Shown: positions 48,333-59,709, counted from the stretch's first letter. The stretch: 64,000 bases of DNA from Angustibacter luteus (GCF_039541115.1 NZ_BAABFP010000005.1:170447-234446); one strand, 5' to 3'. The notes: generated by a model from the sequence alone, not told the origin. Numbers and translations: made by a program.

Positions 48333-48829
48333 CCTGAGCCGTCGGACGGCTCGTCGCCTGCTCCACCGGCCCCAGCGGCCCGGAGCGCGGCGACGAGCCG
48401 TTCCGGTTTGCGCGAGGAGATGAGCCAGTACGGCACCGGGTCGGCCGGGTCGACGATCTCGACGACGACACCTTCCCGGATCCAGGGACGCTGGCAGAGG
48501 TAGGCCCGGGCGTCCGCCTGCGGGCCGCGCAGCGCCGTCATCCGCGCTGCCGGGACCACGGCGACCCGTCCCAGGAAGTGCGTCTCGATCCGGGCCCGAC
48601 CGGCCCGCAGCTCGCCCTGGTGCACCTGCACGCGGGCGCTGGACCGCAGCAGGGCGGCGGCGGCGGCGACCACCGCGACGCCCGCGACGACCCCGGCGCC
48701 GGCCGGCCCCAGGGGCCGCAGGGCGACCAGTCCGAAGCAGGCCGCCACGGCCAGGACGACGACCCACACGGGCAGCGAGGGCAGCAGGGTCTCGTGGTAC
48801 TCGGGTTGCGGGGCGCCGGCATCGCTCAC
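48305..48829 (-). CDS. DUF3093 membrane protein
   Basis: A 174-residue protein with two adjacent membrane helices (residues ~20-60, [19 protein letters not shown] and [18 protein letters not shown]), then a soluble domain with the DUF3093 features [33 protein letters not shown] and [20 protein letters not shown]. Its homologues always lie opposite dut and DUF4193 (Rv2698 in M. tuberculosis). It starts at GTG 48829, diverging from dut. The 3' end overlaps the DUF4193 gene by 28 bases in antisense. Confidence 0.9.
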   Translation of the reverse strand: MSDAGAPQPEYHETLLPSLPVWVVVLAVAACFGLVALRPLGPAGAGVVAGVAVVAAAAALLRSSARVQVHQGELRAGRARIETHFLGRVAVVPAARMTALRGPQADARAYLCQRPWIREGVVVEIVDPADPVPYWLISSRKPERLVAALRAAGAGGAGDEPSDGSGQAHSRHTG

Positions 48830-48868
48830 CGGACCAGGGTGGCACGCGAACCCACCGACCCGAGGGAC

Positions 48869-48874
48869 TAGGGT
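48869..48874 (+). promoter_or_regulatory. -10 box for leaderless dut transcript (TAGGGT)
   Basis: TAGGGT with an eight-base spacer to ATG 48883. Confidence 0.45.
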
Positions 48875-48882
48875 CGCTGCCG

Positions 48883-49416
48883 ATGAGCGCGCAAGAGCAG
48901 GACGCCCAGGCGCCGACCGTCCAGGTGCTGCTTCAGCAGCTGGACGACGAGCTGCCGACGCCGACGTACGCCCACCTCGGCGACGCCGGCGCGGACCTGC
49001 TGACCCGGGTCGACGTGACCCTCGGGCCAGGGGAGCGCGCGACCGTCCCCACGGGCGTCGCGATCGCCCTGCCGCTCGGTTACGCCGCGTTCGTGCACCC
49101 GCGCTCGGGGCTGGCCGCGCGCCACGGCGTCACCACGCTCAACGCACCAGGGACGGTGGACGCCGGGTACCGCGGTGAGATCCATGTCAACCTGGTGAAC
49201 ACCGACCGCGCCACCGCCGTCACCTTGCACCGGGGCGACCGGGTGGCCCAGCTGGTCGTCCAGCGGGTCGAGCGGGCCGACTTCGTCGTGGTGGCGGGGT
49301 TGCCGGACTCGGCTCGCGGCGCCGGCGGCCACGGATCGACCGGCGGCTTCGCCGGAGCGGCACCAGCACCGGGCACCAACATCGGGGCGGGAGCCTCGGA
49401 GGGAGACATCTCGTGA
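48883..49416 (+). CDS. dut: dUTP diphosphatase
   Basis: A 177-residue trimeric dUTPase that keeps uracil out of DNA and makes dUMP for thymidylate synthesis. All five motifs are visible: [44 protein letters not shown] and the mobile C-terminal arm [11 protein letters not shown]. About 20 extra residues follow motif V ([20 protein letters not shown]), longer than usual. Its stop overlaps the GTG of the DUF3710 gene. Confidence 0.96.
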   Translation: MSAQEQDAQAPTVQVLLQQLDDELPTPTYAHLGDAGADLLTRVDVTLGPGERATVPTGVAIALPLGYAAFVHPRSGLAARHGVTTLNAPGTVDAGYRGEIHVNLVNTDRATAVTLHRGDRVAQLVVQRVERADFVVVAGLPDSARGAGGHGSTGGFAGAAPAPGTNIGAGASEGDIS

Positions 49417-50264
49417 GCCTGTTCAAGCGTCGCAAGGACGCCGACCCGGACGTCGACACCGCTCGTGACGTGGACGTCGACAGTGACGTCGACAGTGACG
49501 TCGACACCCCGGCGGACGCCGATCTCGCCGAGGGCGGACCGGCCTCGGACGTGACCCCGGACCGGGCGGCCACGTTCGACCGCTCCGGCGGCCCGCTGGA
49601 CCGCTCGGAGGTCGAGGACGCCGAGGGCCGGCTCGAGCTGGGCTCGCTGTGGCTGCCGATGCTCGAGGGCATCGAGCTCCAGCTGCAGATGGAGGAGGCC
49701 ACCGGGCAGGTGACCGGCGCGTTCGTCGTGCTGGAGGACGCCGCCGTGCAGATCCAGGCGTTCGCGGCGCCGCGCAGCGAGGGCATCTGGTCCGAGGTCT
49801 GCGCCGAGATCGCCGCCGGCATCACCGAGCAGGGCGGCACCGCCGACCCCGGCTACGGGCGGTTCGGCCGTGAGCTGCTCGCTCGGGTTCCGGCGACGCA
49901 GCCGGACGGCAAGGTCGGTTTCCAGCCCCTGCGGTTCACCGGGGTGGACGGGCCGCGCTGGCTGCTGCGCGCCGTGTTCCACGGCCGCGCCGCCATCGAG
50001 CCGCAGGCCGAGGTGACGGCGGCGCTCGAGGCCCTGGTGGCTGGCGTCGTGGTGGACCGCGGCGTCGAGCCGATGGGCCCGCGCGAGCTGCTGCCCCTGC
50101 GCCTGCCCACGGGCGACGACGTCGAGGGCGGCCCGGCGGACGGGGAGCCCGAGGACGGCTCGCAGGCCCCGGCGCAGGAGTCGATCGCCGCCAACGAGCC
50201 GCCGAAGAGCTACGACGACCTGGCCCCGTTCCGGCGTGGGCCGGAGATCACCGAGCGCCGCTGA
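49413..50264 (+). CDS. DUF3710 protein
   Basis: A 283-residue protein typical of actinobacteria, homologous to Rv2696c. It has a basic start ([13 protein letters not shown]), an acidic repeat-rich stretch to residue ~45 made by a GACAGTGACGTC-type 12-bp repeat, and a conserved domain from ~60 to 230 ([20 protein letters not shown] to [20 protein letters not shown] and [20 protein letters not shown]). The tail is acidic and ends in [19 protein letters not shown] (49398-49404) precedes GTG 49413. Function unknown; always next to dut and the OB-fold gene. Confidence 0.9.
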   Translation: MSLFKRRKDADPDVDTARDVDVDSDVDSDVDTPADADLAEGGPASDVTPDRAATFDRSGGPLDRSEVEDAEGRLELGSLWLPMLEGIELQLQMEEATGQVTGAFVVLEDAAVQIQAFAAPRSEGIWSEVCAEIAAGITEQGGTADPGYGRFGRELLARVPATQPDGKVGFQPLRFTGVDGPRWLLRAVFHGRAAIEPQAEVTAALEALVAGVVVDRGVEPMGPRELLPLRLPTGDDVEGGPADGEPEDGSQAPAQESIAANEPPKSYDDLAPFRRGPEITERR

Positions 50265-50296
50265 GCCGGCGGGCATACGGCGGCCCCGCGCGCGGT

Positions 50297-50302
50297 TACC
50301 CT
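50297..50302 (+). promoter_or_regulatory. -10 box for leaderless transcript (TACCCT)
   Basis: TACCCT, seven bases before ATG 50310. Confidence 0.4.
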
Positions 50303-50309
50303 TGGTGTC

Positions 50310-50690
50310 ATGGGTGAGACTCGCGGTCGGCTGCGTTCGGCGTTGCACCGGCTGTCCAGCTCGGACCAGATGCTCGAGGCCGAGGACCTTCGCGAGGTCT
50401 CGGACCGCTTCGGCGGTACCCCCGTCGACGAGCTCCCGGACCGTCAGCTGGCGTGTGTCTGCGGCACGCTGCGCTCGGTGACCCTGAGGCCGCGGGCCGG
50501 CGTCCCGGCGCTGGTCGCCGAGCTGTACGACGGGTCCGGCACCGTGGACGTCGTCTGGCTGGGGCGACGGCAGATCGCTGGGATCCAGGCCGGCAGCCGG
50601 ATCCGGGTGCGGGGGCGGATCGCTCGCCGCGACGGTGCTCGCGTGCTGTTCAACCCGAGCTACGAGCTGCTCCCCGGCGGCTCTGAGTGA
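50310..50690 (+). CDS. OB-fold nucleic-acid-binding protein
   Basis: A 126-residue protein. Residues ~40-118 form an OB fold of the RecG/tRNA-anticodon type: CVCGTLRSVTLRPRAGVPAL, AELYDGSGTVDVVWLGRRQI, AGIQAGSRIRVRGRIARRDG and RVLFNPSYELLPG. It corresponds to Rv2694c. Such domains bind single-stranded DNA or RNA. It sits between DUF3710 and DUF3159 in a conserved actinobacterial order, but its partner is not known. Confidence 0.88.
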   Translation: MGETRGRLRSALHRLSSSDQMLEAEDLREVSDRFGGTPVDELPDRQLACVCGTLRSVTLRPRAGVPALVAELYDGSGTVDVVWLGRRQIAGIQAGSRIRVRGRIARRDGARVLFNPSYELLPGGSE

Positions 50691-50729
50691 GCCCCAGCGA
50701 GCCGCGAGTGAGCCCCCGGTGAGTGCCGC

Positions 50730-51458
50730 GTGAGCCTGGTCCTCGGGCACGTCCCGGAGGGTGCCACCACCGTGGAGGAGGTCGTCCGGCACCGGCTCGT
50801 GGAAGGGGTCGGCGGCCTGCGCGGCTCGGTCGAGGCCGCGCTGCCGACGGTCGCGTTCGTGGTGGTCTGGACCACGTCCAAGAACCTGACGGCCGCCCTG
50901 GTGGCCAGCGCGGGGATCGTCCTGGTCACCCTCGCCGTCCGGCTGGTCCAGCGACAGACCCCGCGCTACGCGCTGAGCAGCCTGTTCGCGGTGGGCATTG
51001 CGGCGTTCTTCGCGTTGCGCACCGGGCGGGCCCAGGACGCGTTCCTGCCGGGCATCCTGTACAGCTGCGCGCTGCTCGCCGTGAGCCTGCTGTCCGTCGT
51101 GACCCGGTGGCCGATGGTCGGGTTCATCGTGGGCGCGGCGCACCCCGAGGATCCGCTGGCCTGGCGCGGTCACCCCGGCATCGTGCGGCTCTGCCAGCGT
51201 CTGACGCTGGTGCTGTCCGCGATGTACGCGATCCGGGTCGCCGTCATGCTGCCGACGTACTTCGCGGACCGGGTCGGCTGGCTCGGGGTGGAGAAGATCG
51301 TCCTCGGCTGGCCGCTGTACCTGCTGGCGGTGGCGACGATGGGCGCCGTCCTGCTGCGCGGCCGCACCCCGCTCGACCCTGAGGACCTGCCCACGGACCT
51401 GCCGACGGACCTGCCGACGGACGGTGCGCGGCCGAGCGGTTCGACAGATCCGGCCTGA
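50730..51458 (+). CDS. DUF3159 membrane protein
   Basis: A 242-residue polytopic protein with about five hydrophobic segments after a soluble start (VEEVVRHRLVEGVGGLRGSV). Helices lie at ~45-60 (LPTVAFVVVWTTSKN), 62-80, 92-110, 118-140 and 195-215. WRGHPGIVRLCQRL and the APTYFADRVG-like loop (LPTYFADRVGWLGVEKIVLG) are family features. It is the counterpart of Rv2693c. No substrate is known. The C-terminal tail repeats DLPTDLPTDLPTD, from a 12-bp tandem repeat near 51390-51422. It ends two bases from the convergent trkA stop. Confidence 0.88.
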   Translation: MSLVLGHVPEGATTVEEVVRHRLVEGVGGLRGSVEAALPTVAFVVVWTTSKNLTAALVASAGIVLVTLAVRLVQRQTPRYALSSLFAVGIAAFFALRTGRAQDAFLPGILYSCALLAVSLLSVVTRWPMVGFIVGAAHPEDPLAWRGHPGIVRLCQRLTLVLSAMYAIRVAVMLPTYFADRVGWLGVEKIVLGWPLYLLAVATMGAVLLRGRTPLDPEDLPTDLPTDLPTDGARPSGSTDPA

Positions 51459-51460
51459 GG

Positions 51461-52147
51461 TCAGTCGCCCACGTTGTGGTGCTCGGCGTGCCCGGGCGAG
51501 AGCATCTGCTCGAGCGCACCCTCGCTCTCCGGCACCGTCAGGAAGAGCAACTCGTCGCCGCCCTCGAGCGCGTCGTCCCGGCTCGGGGCGATCGGCCGGT
51601 CCTCGCGGATGATGCCGACCAGGACGCTGTCCGGCGGCCAGCTGAGCTCGCCCACCGTCGTCCCGGCGTAGGGGGAGTCGTCGGGCAGCGTCATCTCGAC
51701 CATCGTCGCCCGGCCCTGCTGGAACTGGAAGATCCGCACCAGGTCGCCGACGCTCACGGCCTCCTCGACCAGGGCCGTCATCAGCCGCGGCGTCGACACG
51801 GCGACGTCCACGCCCCAGGCCTCGTCGAACATCCACTCGTTCTTGGGGTTGTTCACCCGGGCGACCGTGCGCGGCACGCCGAACTCCGTCTTGGCGATCA
51901 GGGAGACGACGAGGTTCGCCTTGTCGTCGCCGGTGGCCGCGACGACCACGTCGCAGCTCTCCAGCCCGGCCTCGCGCAGCGCGCTGATCTCGCAGGCGTC
52001 CGCGAGCAGCCACTCGGCGTCCGGGACGCGCTGGGTCTGCACGGCCCGCGGTTCCTTGTCGACCAGCAGCACCTGGTGGCCGTTGCCCAGCAGCTCGCGG
52101 GCGATCGAGCGGCCGACGCTGCCGGCGCCCGTGATGACGACGCGCAT
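51461..52147 (-). CDS. trkA: TrkA-type RCK potassium-transport regulator (second copy)
   Basis: A 228-residue cytosolic protein with an N-terminal RCK/Rossmann domain, nucleotide motif GAGSVGRSIARELLGNGHQV (residues 7-26), and a C-terminal RCK_C domain from ~140. It corresponds to CeoC (Rv2692). RCK proteins gate potassium transporters in response to NAD(H), ATP or c-di-AMP. ATG 52147 is eight bases after the stop of its paralogue at 52156, so the two are co-transcribed. No TrkH/KtrB pore gene is nearby; the divergent neighbour is a KimA-like importer. Confidence 0.93.
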   Translation of the reverse strand: MRVVITGAGSVGRSIARELLGNGHQVLLVDKEPRAVQTQRVPDAEWLLADACEISALREAGLESCDVVVAATGDDKANLVVSLIAKTEFGVPRTVARVNNPKNEWMFDEAWGVDVAVSTPRLMTALVEEAVSVGDLVRIFQFQQGRATMVEMTLPDDSPYAGTTVGELSWPPDSVLVGIIREDRPIAPSRDDALEGGDELLFLTVPESEGALEQMLSPGHAEHHNVGD

Positions 52148-52155
52148 GGTGCCTC

Positions 52156-52818
52156 TCAGTCCGTCGCGGGGGGTGAGTCGAGGGCGGAGGAGACCTCGGG
52201 CAGGTCGGCCTCGACCACGGCCACGTGCAGCAGGTCGCCGTCCTGGAAGATCGTGTCGCCGGTCGGCACCAGCGCGTCGCCCAGCCGGCTCACGTAGGCG
52301 ATGCGGAACCGCCCGACCGCGGCCATCTCGTCGACCCGGCGGCCGACCCAGCCGCGGTGCACGGGCACCTCGGCGAGCACGACCTTGCCGCTGGGGTCGC
52401 GGAACAGCGGCGCCGCGCCGACCGGGAGCAGCCGACGCAGCATCTGGTCCGACGTCCAGCGGACCGTCGCGACGGTGGGAATGCCGAGGCGCTGGTAGAT
52501 CTCGGCGCGGCCCGGGTCGTAGATGCGAGCGACGACGTTCTCGACGCCGAAGGTCTCCCGGGCGACGCGCGCGGCGAGGATGTTCGAGTTGTCGCCGCTG
52601 CTGACGGCGGCGAAGGCGTAGGCCTGCTCGATACCGGCCTCGCGCAGCGTGTCGCGGTCGAAGCCGACCCCCGTCACCCGGCGTCCCTCGAACGAGGCGC
52701 CGAGCCGCCGGAACGCGGTCTCCTCCTGGTCGACCACCGCCACGTCGTGACCCGATGCCTCCAGGCTGTGGGCGAGCGTCGAGCCCACCCGGCCGCAGCC
52801 CATGATGACGAAGTGCAC
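52156..52818 (-). CDS. trkA: TrkA-type RCK potassium-transport regulator (first copy)
   Basis: A 220-residue RCK protein, counterpart of CeoB (Rv2691). The nucleotide-binding motif is MGCGRVGSTLAHSLEASGHD; a conserved acidic residue closes the second strand (VAVVDQEETAF). The RCK_C domain covers about residues 135-215 (EVPVHRGWVGRRVDEM, DTIFQDGDLLHVAV). The pair probably forms a hetero-octameric or dimeric ring. It starts at GTG 52818, divergent from the KimA-like gene with 113 bases between, so the two transcripts can share control. Confidence 0.93.
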   Translation of the reverse strand: MHFVIMGCGRVGSTLAHSLEASGHDVAVVDQEETAFRRLGASFEGRRVTGVGFDRDTLREAGIEQAYAFAAVSSGDNSNILAARVARETFGVENVVARIYDPGRAEIYQRLGIPTVATVRWTSDQMLRRLLPVGAAPLFRDPSGKVVLAEVPVHRGWVGRRVDEMAAVGRFRIAYVSRLGDALVPTGDTIFQDGDLLHVAVVEADLPEVSSALDSPPATD

Positions 52819-52917
52819 GCCACGCCTCTCTCGCCTCGATCACGGTCATCGTGGCCGTCAGGGCGGCGCGAACACCCCCTGGACGACCGCACCGCACGCT
52901 ACACGCCCGGCAGGCCC

Positions 52918-52923
52918 TAGCAT
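52918..52923 (+). promoter_or_regulatory. -10 box for leaderless kimA-like transcript (TAGCAT)
   Basis: TAGCAT with an eight-base spacer to GTG 52932. With no 5' leader there is no room for a c-di-AMP riboswitch of the kind found before Bacillus kimA. Confidence 0.5.
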
Positions 52924-52931
52924 CAAGGACC

Positions 52932-55004
52932 GTGCCTGTCGCCGGTCGGATCCTGAAGCGTCTTGTCGTCGGTCGCCCCCTGGGCAGCGACCGACTGGGG
53001 GAGACGCTGCTGCCGAAGCGCATCGCCCTGCCGGTGTTCGCGAGCGACGCGCTGTCGTCCGTCGCCTACGCCCCGGACGAGATCTTCCTGACCCTGTCGC
53101 TGGCCGGCATCGGGGCCTACGCGTTCAGCTGGAAGGTCGGGCTGGCCGTCGCGGTGGTCATGCTCGTCGTGGTCGCCAGCTACCGGCAGAACGTGCACGC
53201 CTACCCCTCCGGTGGCGGCGACTACGAGGTGGCCACGACGAACCTCGGCGCGACGGCCGGCCTGACCGTCGCCAGCGCCCTGCTGGTCGACTACGTGCTC
53301 ACCGTCGCGGTGTCGATCTCGTCGGCGTCGCAGTACGCGGCCTCCGCGATCCCGGCGCTCAAGGGGCACGAGGCGGTGGCCGCCGTCATCGCCGTGGCCG
53401 TGCTGACCGCGATGAACCTGCGCGGGGTCCGCGAGTCCGGCTCGGCCTTCGCCATCCCGACCTACATCTTCATGGCCGCGATCATCGGCATGAGCCTGTG
53501 GGGCTTCGTGCGGTTCGCGTTCGGCGACCTGCCCAACGTCGAGAGCGCACAGTTCACGGTCCAGCCGCAGTCCGCCTACGAGGGCGGCCTGGCCACCCTG
53601 GCCGGCTTCTTCCTCATCCTGCGCGCGTTCTCCTCCGGCTGCGCGGCCCTGACCGGCGTCGAGGCGATCAGCAACGGCGTGCCCGCCTTCCAGAAGCCGA
53701 AGAGCCGCAACGCCGCGACCACGCTGGCCTGGCTCGGCGCGATCGCCGTCACCATGCTGCTGTCGATCCTGGCGCTCGCGCACTTCACCCACCTGGTCTT
53801 CGTCGACCCCAACGACACGGGCGAGCTGCTGCTCAACGGCCAGTCCGGTGTGGTCGGCCCGGACGGCACCGTCCTGTTCCCCGGCGGCGAGAGCTACTCG
53901 CAGGACCCGGTGATCGGCCAGCTCGCCAAGGCGATCTTCGACCACTTCTCACCGGCGTTCTACCTCGTGGCGGCCGCGACCGGCGTGATCCTGGTGCTCG
54001 CGGCGAATACGGCCTTCAACGGCTTCCCCGTCCTCGGCTCGATCCTCGGGCGGGACGGCTACCTGCCCCGCCAGCTGCACACCCGCGGCGACCGGCTGGC
54101 CTTCAGCAACGGCATCATCACGCTGGCCCTGATGGCGAGCATCCTGATCGTCGCCTTCGACGCGCAGGTGACCCGGCTGATCCAGCTGTACATCGTCGGG
54201 GTCTTCGTGTCCTTCACGACCAGCCAGTTCGGCATGATCCGGCACTGGAACCGGTTGCTGCGCACGGCCTCCGGCGCCGAGGCCAGACGCATGCAGCGGG
54301 CCCGGGTGATCAACGGCCTCGGTGCCGGCATCTGCGGGCTCGTGCTGGTCGTCGTCCTGCTGACCAAGTTCGTCAAGGGCGCCTGGATCGCGATCGCGGC
54401 CATGGTGGTGCTCTTCCTGCTGATGCGGGCGATCAAGAAGCACTACACGGCGGTGGCGGCCGAGCTCGCCCCGGACGACGACAGCACGGACGTCGTCCTG
54501 CCGTCCCGGGTGCACGCGCTCGTGCTGGTGTCCAAGATCCACCGGCCGACGCTGCGCGCCCTGGCCTACGCGCGGGCCACCCGCCCGTCCTACCTGGAGG
54601 GCATCAGCGTCAACGTGGACCCGGAGGACACTGCTGCGCTGCAGGCCGAGTGGGACCGCCGCGGCATCCCGGTGCCGCTCAAGTCGCTGGACTCGCCGTA
54701 CCGCGAGATCACCCGGCCCGTCATCGACTACGTGCGCTCGATCCGCCGGGACAGCCCGCGCGACGTCGTCATGGTCTACATCCCGGAGTACGTCGTCGGG
54801 CACTGGTGGGAGCAGCTGCTGCACAACCAGAGCGCGCTGCGGCTCAAGGCCCGGCTGCTGTTCATGCAGGGCGTGATGGTGGCCAGCGTGCCGTGGCAGC
54901 TGCAGTCCTCGGAGGGCTTCGAGGAGAAGCTGGAGGGCCGCATGGGCGGTCCGGCGCCGGGAGCCGTCCGGCGTGGCCCGAAGCCGCCGGGGGGCACCTC
55001 CTGA
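52932..55004 (+). CDS. KimA-like APC-superfamily potassium importer
   Basis: A 690-residue transporter with ~12 membrane helices to about residue 500 and a ~170-residue cytosolic domain after it. Signature stretches match Bacillus KimA (YdaO): LSSVAYAPDEI, SYRQNVHAYPSGGGDYEV, LLVDYVLTVAVSIS, RAFSSGCAALTGVEAISNGV, LVLAANTAFNGFP, GDRLAFSNGI, and, after the helices, KKHYTAVAAEL and LHNQSALRLKARL. KimA is a proton-coupled high-affinity K+ importer whose cytosolic domain resembles universal stress proteins. The M. tuberculosis counterpart is Rv2690c. The divergent double RCK pair fits potassium transport. Confidence 0.87.
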   Translation: MPVAGRILKRLVVGRPLGSDRLGETLLPKRIALPVFASDALSSVAYAPDEIFLTLSLAGIGAYAFSWKVGLAVAVVMLVVVASYRQNVHAYPSGGGDYEVATTNLGATAGLTVASALLVDYVLTVAVSISSASQYAASAIPALKGHEAVAAVIAVAVLTAMNLRGVRESGSAFAIPTYIFMAAIIGMSLWGFVRFAFGDLPNVESAQFTVQPQSAYEGGLATLAGFFLILRAFSSGCAALTGVEAISNGVPAFQKPKSRNAATTLAWLGAIAVTMLLSILALAHFTHLVFVDPNDTGELLLNGQSGVVGPDGTVLFPGGESYSQDPVIGQLAKAIFDHFSPAFYLVAAATGVILVLAANTAFNGFPVLGSILGRDGYLPRQLHTRGDRLAFSNGIITLALMASILIVAFDAQVTRLIQLYIVGVFVSFTTSQFGMIRHWNRLLRTASGAEARRMQRARVINGLGAGICGLVLVVVLLTKFVKGAWIAIAAMVVLFLLMRAIKKHYTAVAAELAPDDDSTDVVLPSRVHALVLVSKIHRPTLRALAYARATRPSYLEGISVNVDPEDTAALQAEWDRRGIPVPLKSLDSPYREITRPVIDYVRSIRRDSPRDVVMVYIPEYVVGHWWEQLLHNQSALRLKARLLFMQGVMVASVPWQLQSSEGFEEKLEGRMGGPAPGAVRRGPKPPGGTS

Positions 55005-56320
55005 GCGGCGAGCAGGACGCCCTGGTCGGCAGCGTCGTCGAGGTGGACGTCGGGGCCGTGGCGCACGGCGGGCACTGCGTCGCGCGGCACGAGGGACGGG
55101 TGGTCTTCGTCCGGCACGCGCTGCCCGGCGAGCGGGTGCGGGTGCAGATCACCGAGGGTGCGGCCACCGACCGGTTCCTGCGCGGCGACGCCGTCGAGGT
55201 GCTCGAGGCCTCGCCGGACCGGGTGCCGTCCCGCTGCCCGGTCAGCGGGCCTGGGGGCTGCGGCGGCTGCGACTGGCAGCACGTGACGCTGGAGCGCCAG
55301 CGCGAGCTGAAGGCCGATGTGGTGCGCGAGCAGCTGCACCGGCTGGCCGGGCTGGACTCGCCACTGGTCGACGGGCTGACCGTCGAGCCCGTGCCGGGCG
55401 ATGACGACGGGCTCGCCTGGCGCACCCGGGTGCAGCACACGATCAGCCCGCGCGGCCGGCTCGGGCTGCGCGAGCACCGCTCGCACCAGGTGGTCGAGAT
55501 CGAGAGCTGCCCGATCGCGGTCGGCCGGGTGCAGGCCATCGAGCTGTCCTCGCCGCAGTGGGTGGGCGCCTCGCGGGTCGAGGTGGTCGCGCCGTCCGGT
55601 GGTGACAAGCCGTTGGTGCTGGTCGGCCCGGTGGGGCACCGGCGTCCGGTGCTGCCGCCCGCCAGCGCGTTGGACGCCTCGCTCGCGGTCAGCACGCCGG
55701 GCGGTCTGGAGCGGGTGCGGGGCCGGACGTGGGTCCGCGAGCAGGTCGAGGTCGGCGACTGGTCCGCGACGATGCGGGTCAGCGGGTCCGGCTTCTGGCA
55801 GGTGCACCCGGGCGCCCCGGCGGCCCTGGTCGGTGCGGTGCTGGAGATGCTGGAGCCGGCGCCGGGGGAGCAGGCCCTGGACCTGTTCGCGGGCGTCGGG
55901 CTGTTCGCCGCCGCGCTGGCCGAGCGGCTCGGCCCGGAGGGCGCGGTGCTGGCCGTGGAGGGCGATCCGCACGCCGTCCGGGACGCGCGCCGCAACCTGC
56001 ACGAGCTGACCCAGGTCGGCATCACCGCCGGCCGGGTCGACCAGGTGCTGGCCACGGTGCTGGAGAGCGGGATGACCGCGGACCTCGTGGTGCTCGACCC
56101 GCCGCGCGACGGCGCGGGGCGGCGGGTGGTCGAGCAGGTGGTCGCGGTCCGGCCGCGAGCCGTCGCGTACGTCGCCTGCGACCCGGCCGCGCTGGCCCGG
56201 GACGTCAAGACGTTCGCCGAGCACGGCTACCAGCTGGACGCCCTGCGGGCCTTCGACTGCTTCCCGATGACGCACCACATCGAGTGCGTCGCCCGCCTCG
56301 TGCCCGCGCCGCAGTCGTAG
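55001..56320 (+). CDS. RNA m5U methyltransferase (TrmA/RlmCD class)
   Basis: A 439-residue SAM-dependent enzyme methylating uridine in tRNA or rRNA. A TRAM domain covers the first ~65 residues (VGAVAHGGHCVARHEGRVVF). CPVSGPGGCGGCDWQH carries the Fe-S-type Cys cluster. The Rossmann domain has ALDLFAGVGLFAAALAERL, VLDPPRDGAGR and the catalytic VAYVACDPAALARDVKTF with the nucleophilic Cys. No ATG, GTG or TTG is in frame before residue 14; I set CTG 55001 as the start because it overlaps the upstream stop (CTGA), mirrors the GTGA coupling seen elsewhere and keeps the whole TRAM strand. GTG 55042 is the alternative. Confidence 0.9.
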   Translation: MSGEQDALVGSVVEVDVGAVAHGGHCVARHEGRVVFVRHALPGERVRVQITEGAATDRFLRGDAVEVLEASPDRVPSRCPVSGPGGCGGCDWQHVTLERQRELKADVVREQLHRLAGLDSPLVDGLTVEPVPGDDDGLAWRTRVQHTISPRGRLGLREHRSHQVVEIESCPIAVGRVQAIELSSPQWVGASRVEVVAPSGGDKPLVLVGPVGHRRPVLPPASALDASLAVSTPGGLERVRGRTWVREQVEVGDWSATMRVSGSGFWQVHPGAPAALVGAVLEMLEPAPGEQALDLFAGVGLFAAALAERLGPEGAVLAVEGDPHAVRDARRNLHELTQVGITAGRVDQVLATVLESGMTADLVVLDPPRDGAGRRVVEQVVAVRPRAVAYVACDPAALARDVKTFAEHGYQLDALRAFDCFPMTHHIECVARLVPAPQS

Positions 56321-56364
56321 GGCCCGCGGTGGCCGGGGACCGGCGTCCGCGAGAGGATCGACGG

Positions 56365-56796
56365 GTGCCCGACGACGTCGCCCCGCCAGCCCCGTTCAGC
56401 TGGCCGTTCGACGTGCGGTTCCACGAGGTCGACGCCCTCGGCGTGGTCTTCAACATGTGGTACTTCGCCTACTGCGACGCCGCCCAGGCCGCGTTCTTCG
56501 CGCACCTGGGCACGCCGTCGTCCGGGCTGAACGCCGAGGGGCTGGACGTGCTGCTGCGGCACGCCGACGTGCAGTGGGTGGGGTCGCTCGGGCCGCACAC
56601 GAGCGCCGAGGTGCGGGTGCACCCGGTCTCGGTCGGCAGCACGTCGCTGGTGCTGCGGTTCGAGGTGGTCCGGGTGCCGGACGGGCAGATGGTCTTCACG
56701 GCCCAGATCACCTACGTCTGTGTCCGGGTGGCCGAGCGGGAGCCGGTGCGGGTGCCCGAGGCGCTGCGCGACGCGCTCGAGCGACGGATCGCCTGA
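56365..56796 (+). CDS. acyl-CoA thioesterase (4HBT/YbgC-FadM family)
   Basis: A 143-residue single hotdog-fold thioesterase. The active-site block is VRFHEVDALGVVFNMWYFAY, with the catalytic Asp in DALGVVFN as in 4-hydroxybenzoyl-CoA-type enzymes, followed by beta strands (VQWVGSLGPHTSAEVRVHPV, TSLVLRFEVVR, MVFTAQITYVCV). It would hydrolyse an acyl- or hydroxyaryl-CoA. It starts at GTG 56365 with a GAGGAT box six bases upstream, so it may be a separate, leaderless transcript between the RNA methyltransferase and aconitase. Confidence 0.9.
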   Translation: MPDDVAPPAPFSWPFDVRFHEVDALGVVFNMWYFAYCDAAQAAFFAHLGTPSSGLNAEGLDVLLRHADVQWVGSLGPHTSAEVRVHPVSVGSTSLVLRFEVVRVPDGQMVFTAQITYVCVRVAEREPVRVPEALRDALERRIA

Positions 56797-56824
56797 CGGC
56801 GGGTCGCCGGACAACCCTGGAATT

Positions 56825-56842
56825 TATCTCGACATCAAGATA
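56825..56842 (+). promoter_or_regulatory. 18-bp palindromic operator upstream of aconitase
   Basis: TATCTCGACATCAAGATA: arms of eight bases with one mismatch around a CA centre. It is AT-rich in a GC-rich genome and lies 57-74 bases before the acn GTG, so it is a likely repressor or activator site. The regulator is not known; corynebacterial acn is controlled by AcnR (TetR family), but no such gene is here. Confidence 0.6.
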
Positions 56843-56898
56843 GTGTGACCGAGGACGTGCTGCACGAGACGTGCGCACCGGTAGACGGAGGAGCAGCG

Positions 56899-59691
<2,793 letters not shown>

Positions 59692-59709
59692 GCCAGGGAG
59701 TCGTTGCGG

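Noticed and set aside
52819-52931. A c-di-AMP riboswitch before the KimA-like gene, as in Bacillus.
   Set aside because: The interval is only 113 bases, shared with a divergent gene; the likely -10 box leaves no leader, and no riboswitch core is visible.
52802-55000. An open frame extending the m5U methyltransferase ~730 codons upstream through the KimA-like gene.
   Set aside because: The upstream part lies in another frame of a well-supported transporter gene and has Arg/Pro-rich shadow composition.
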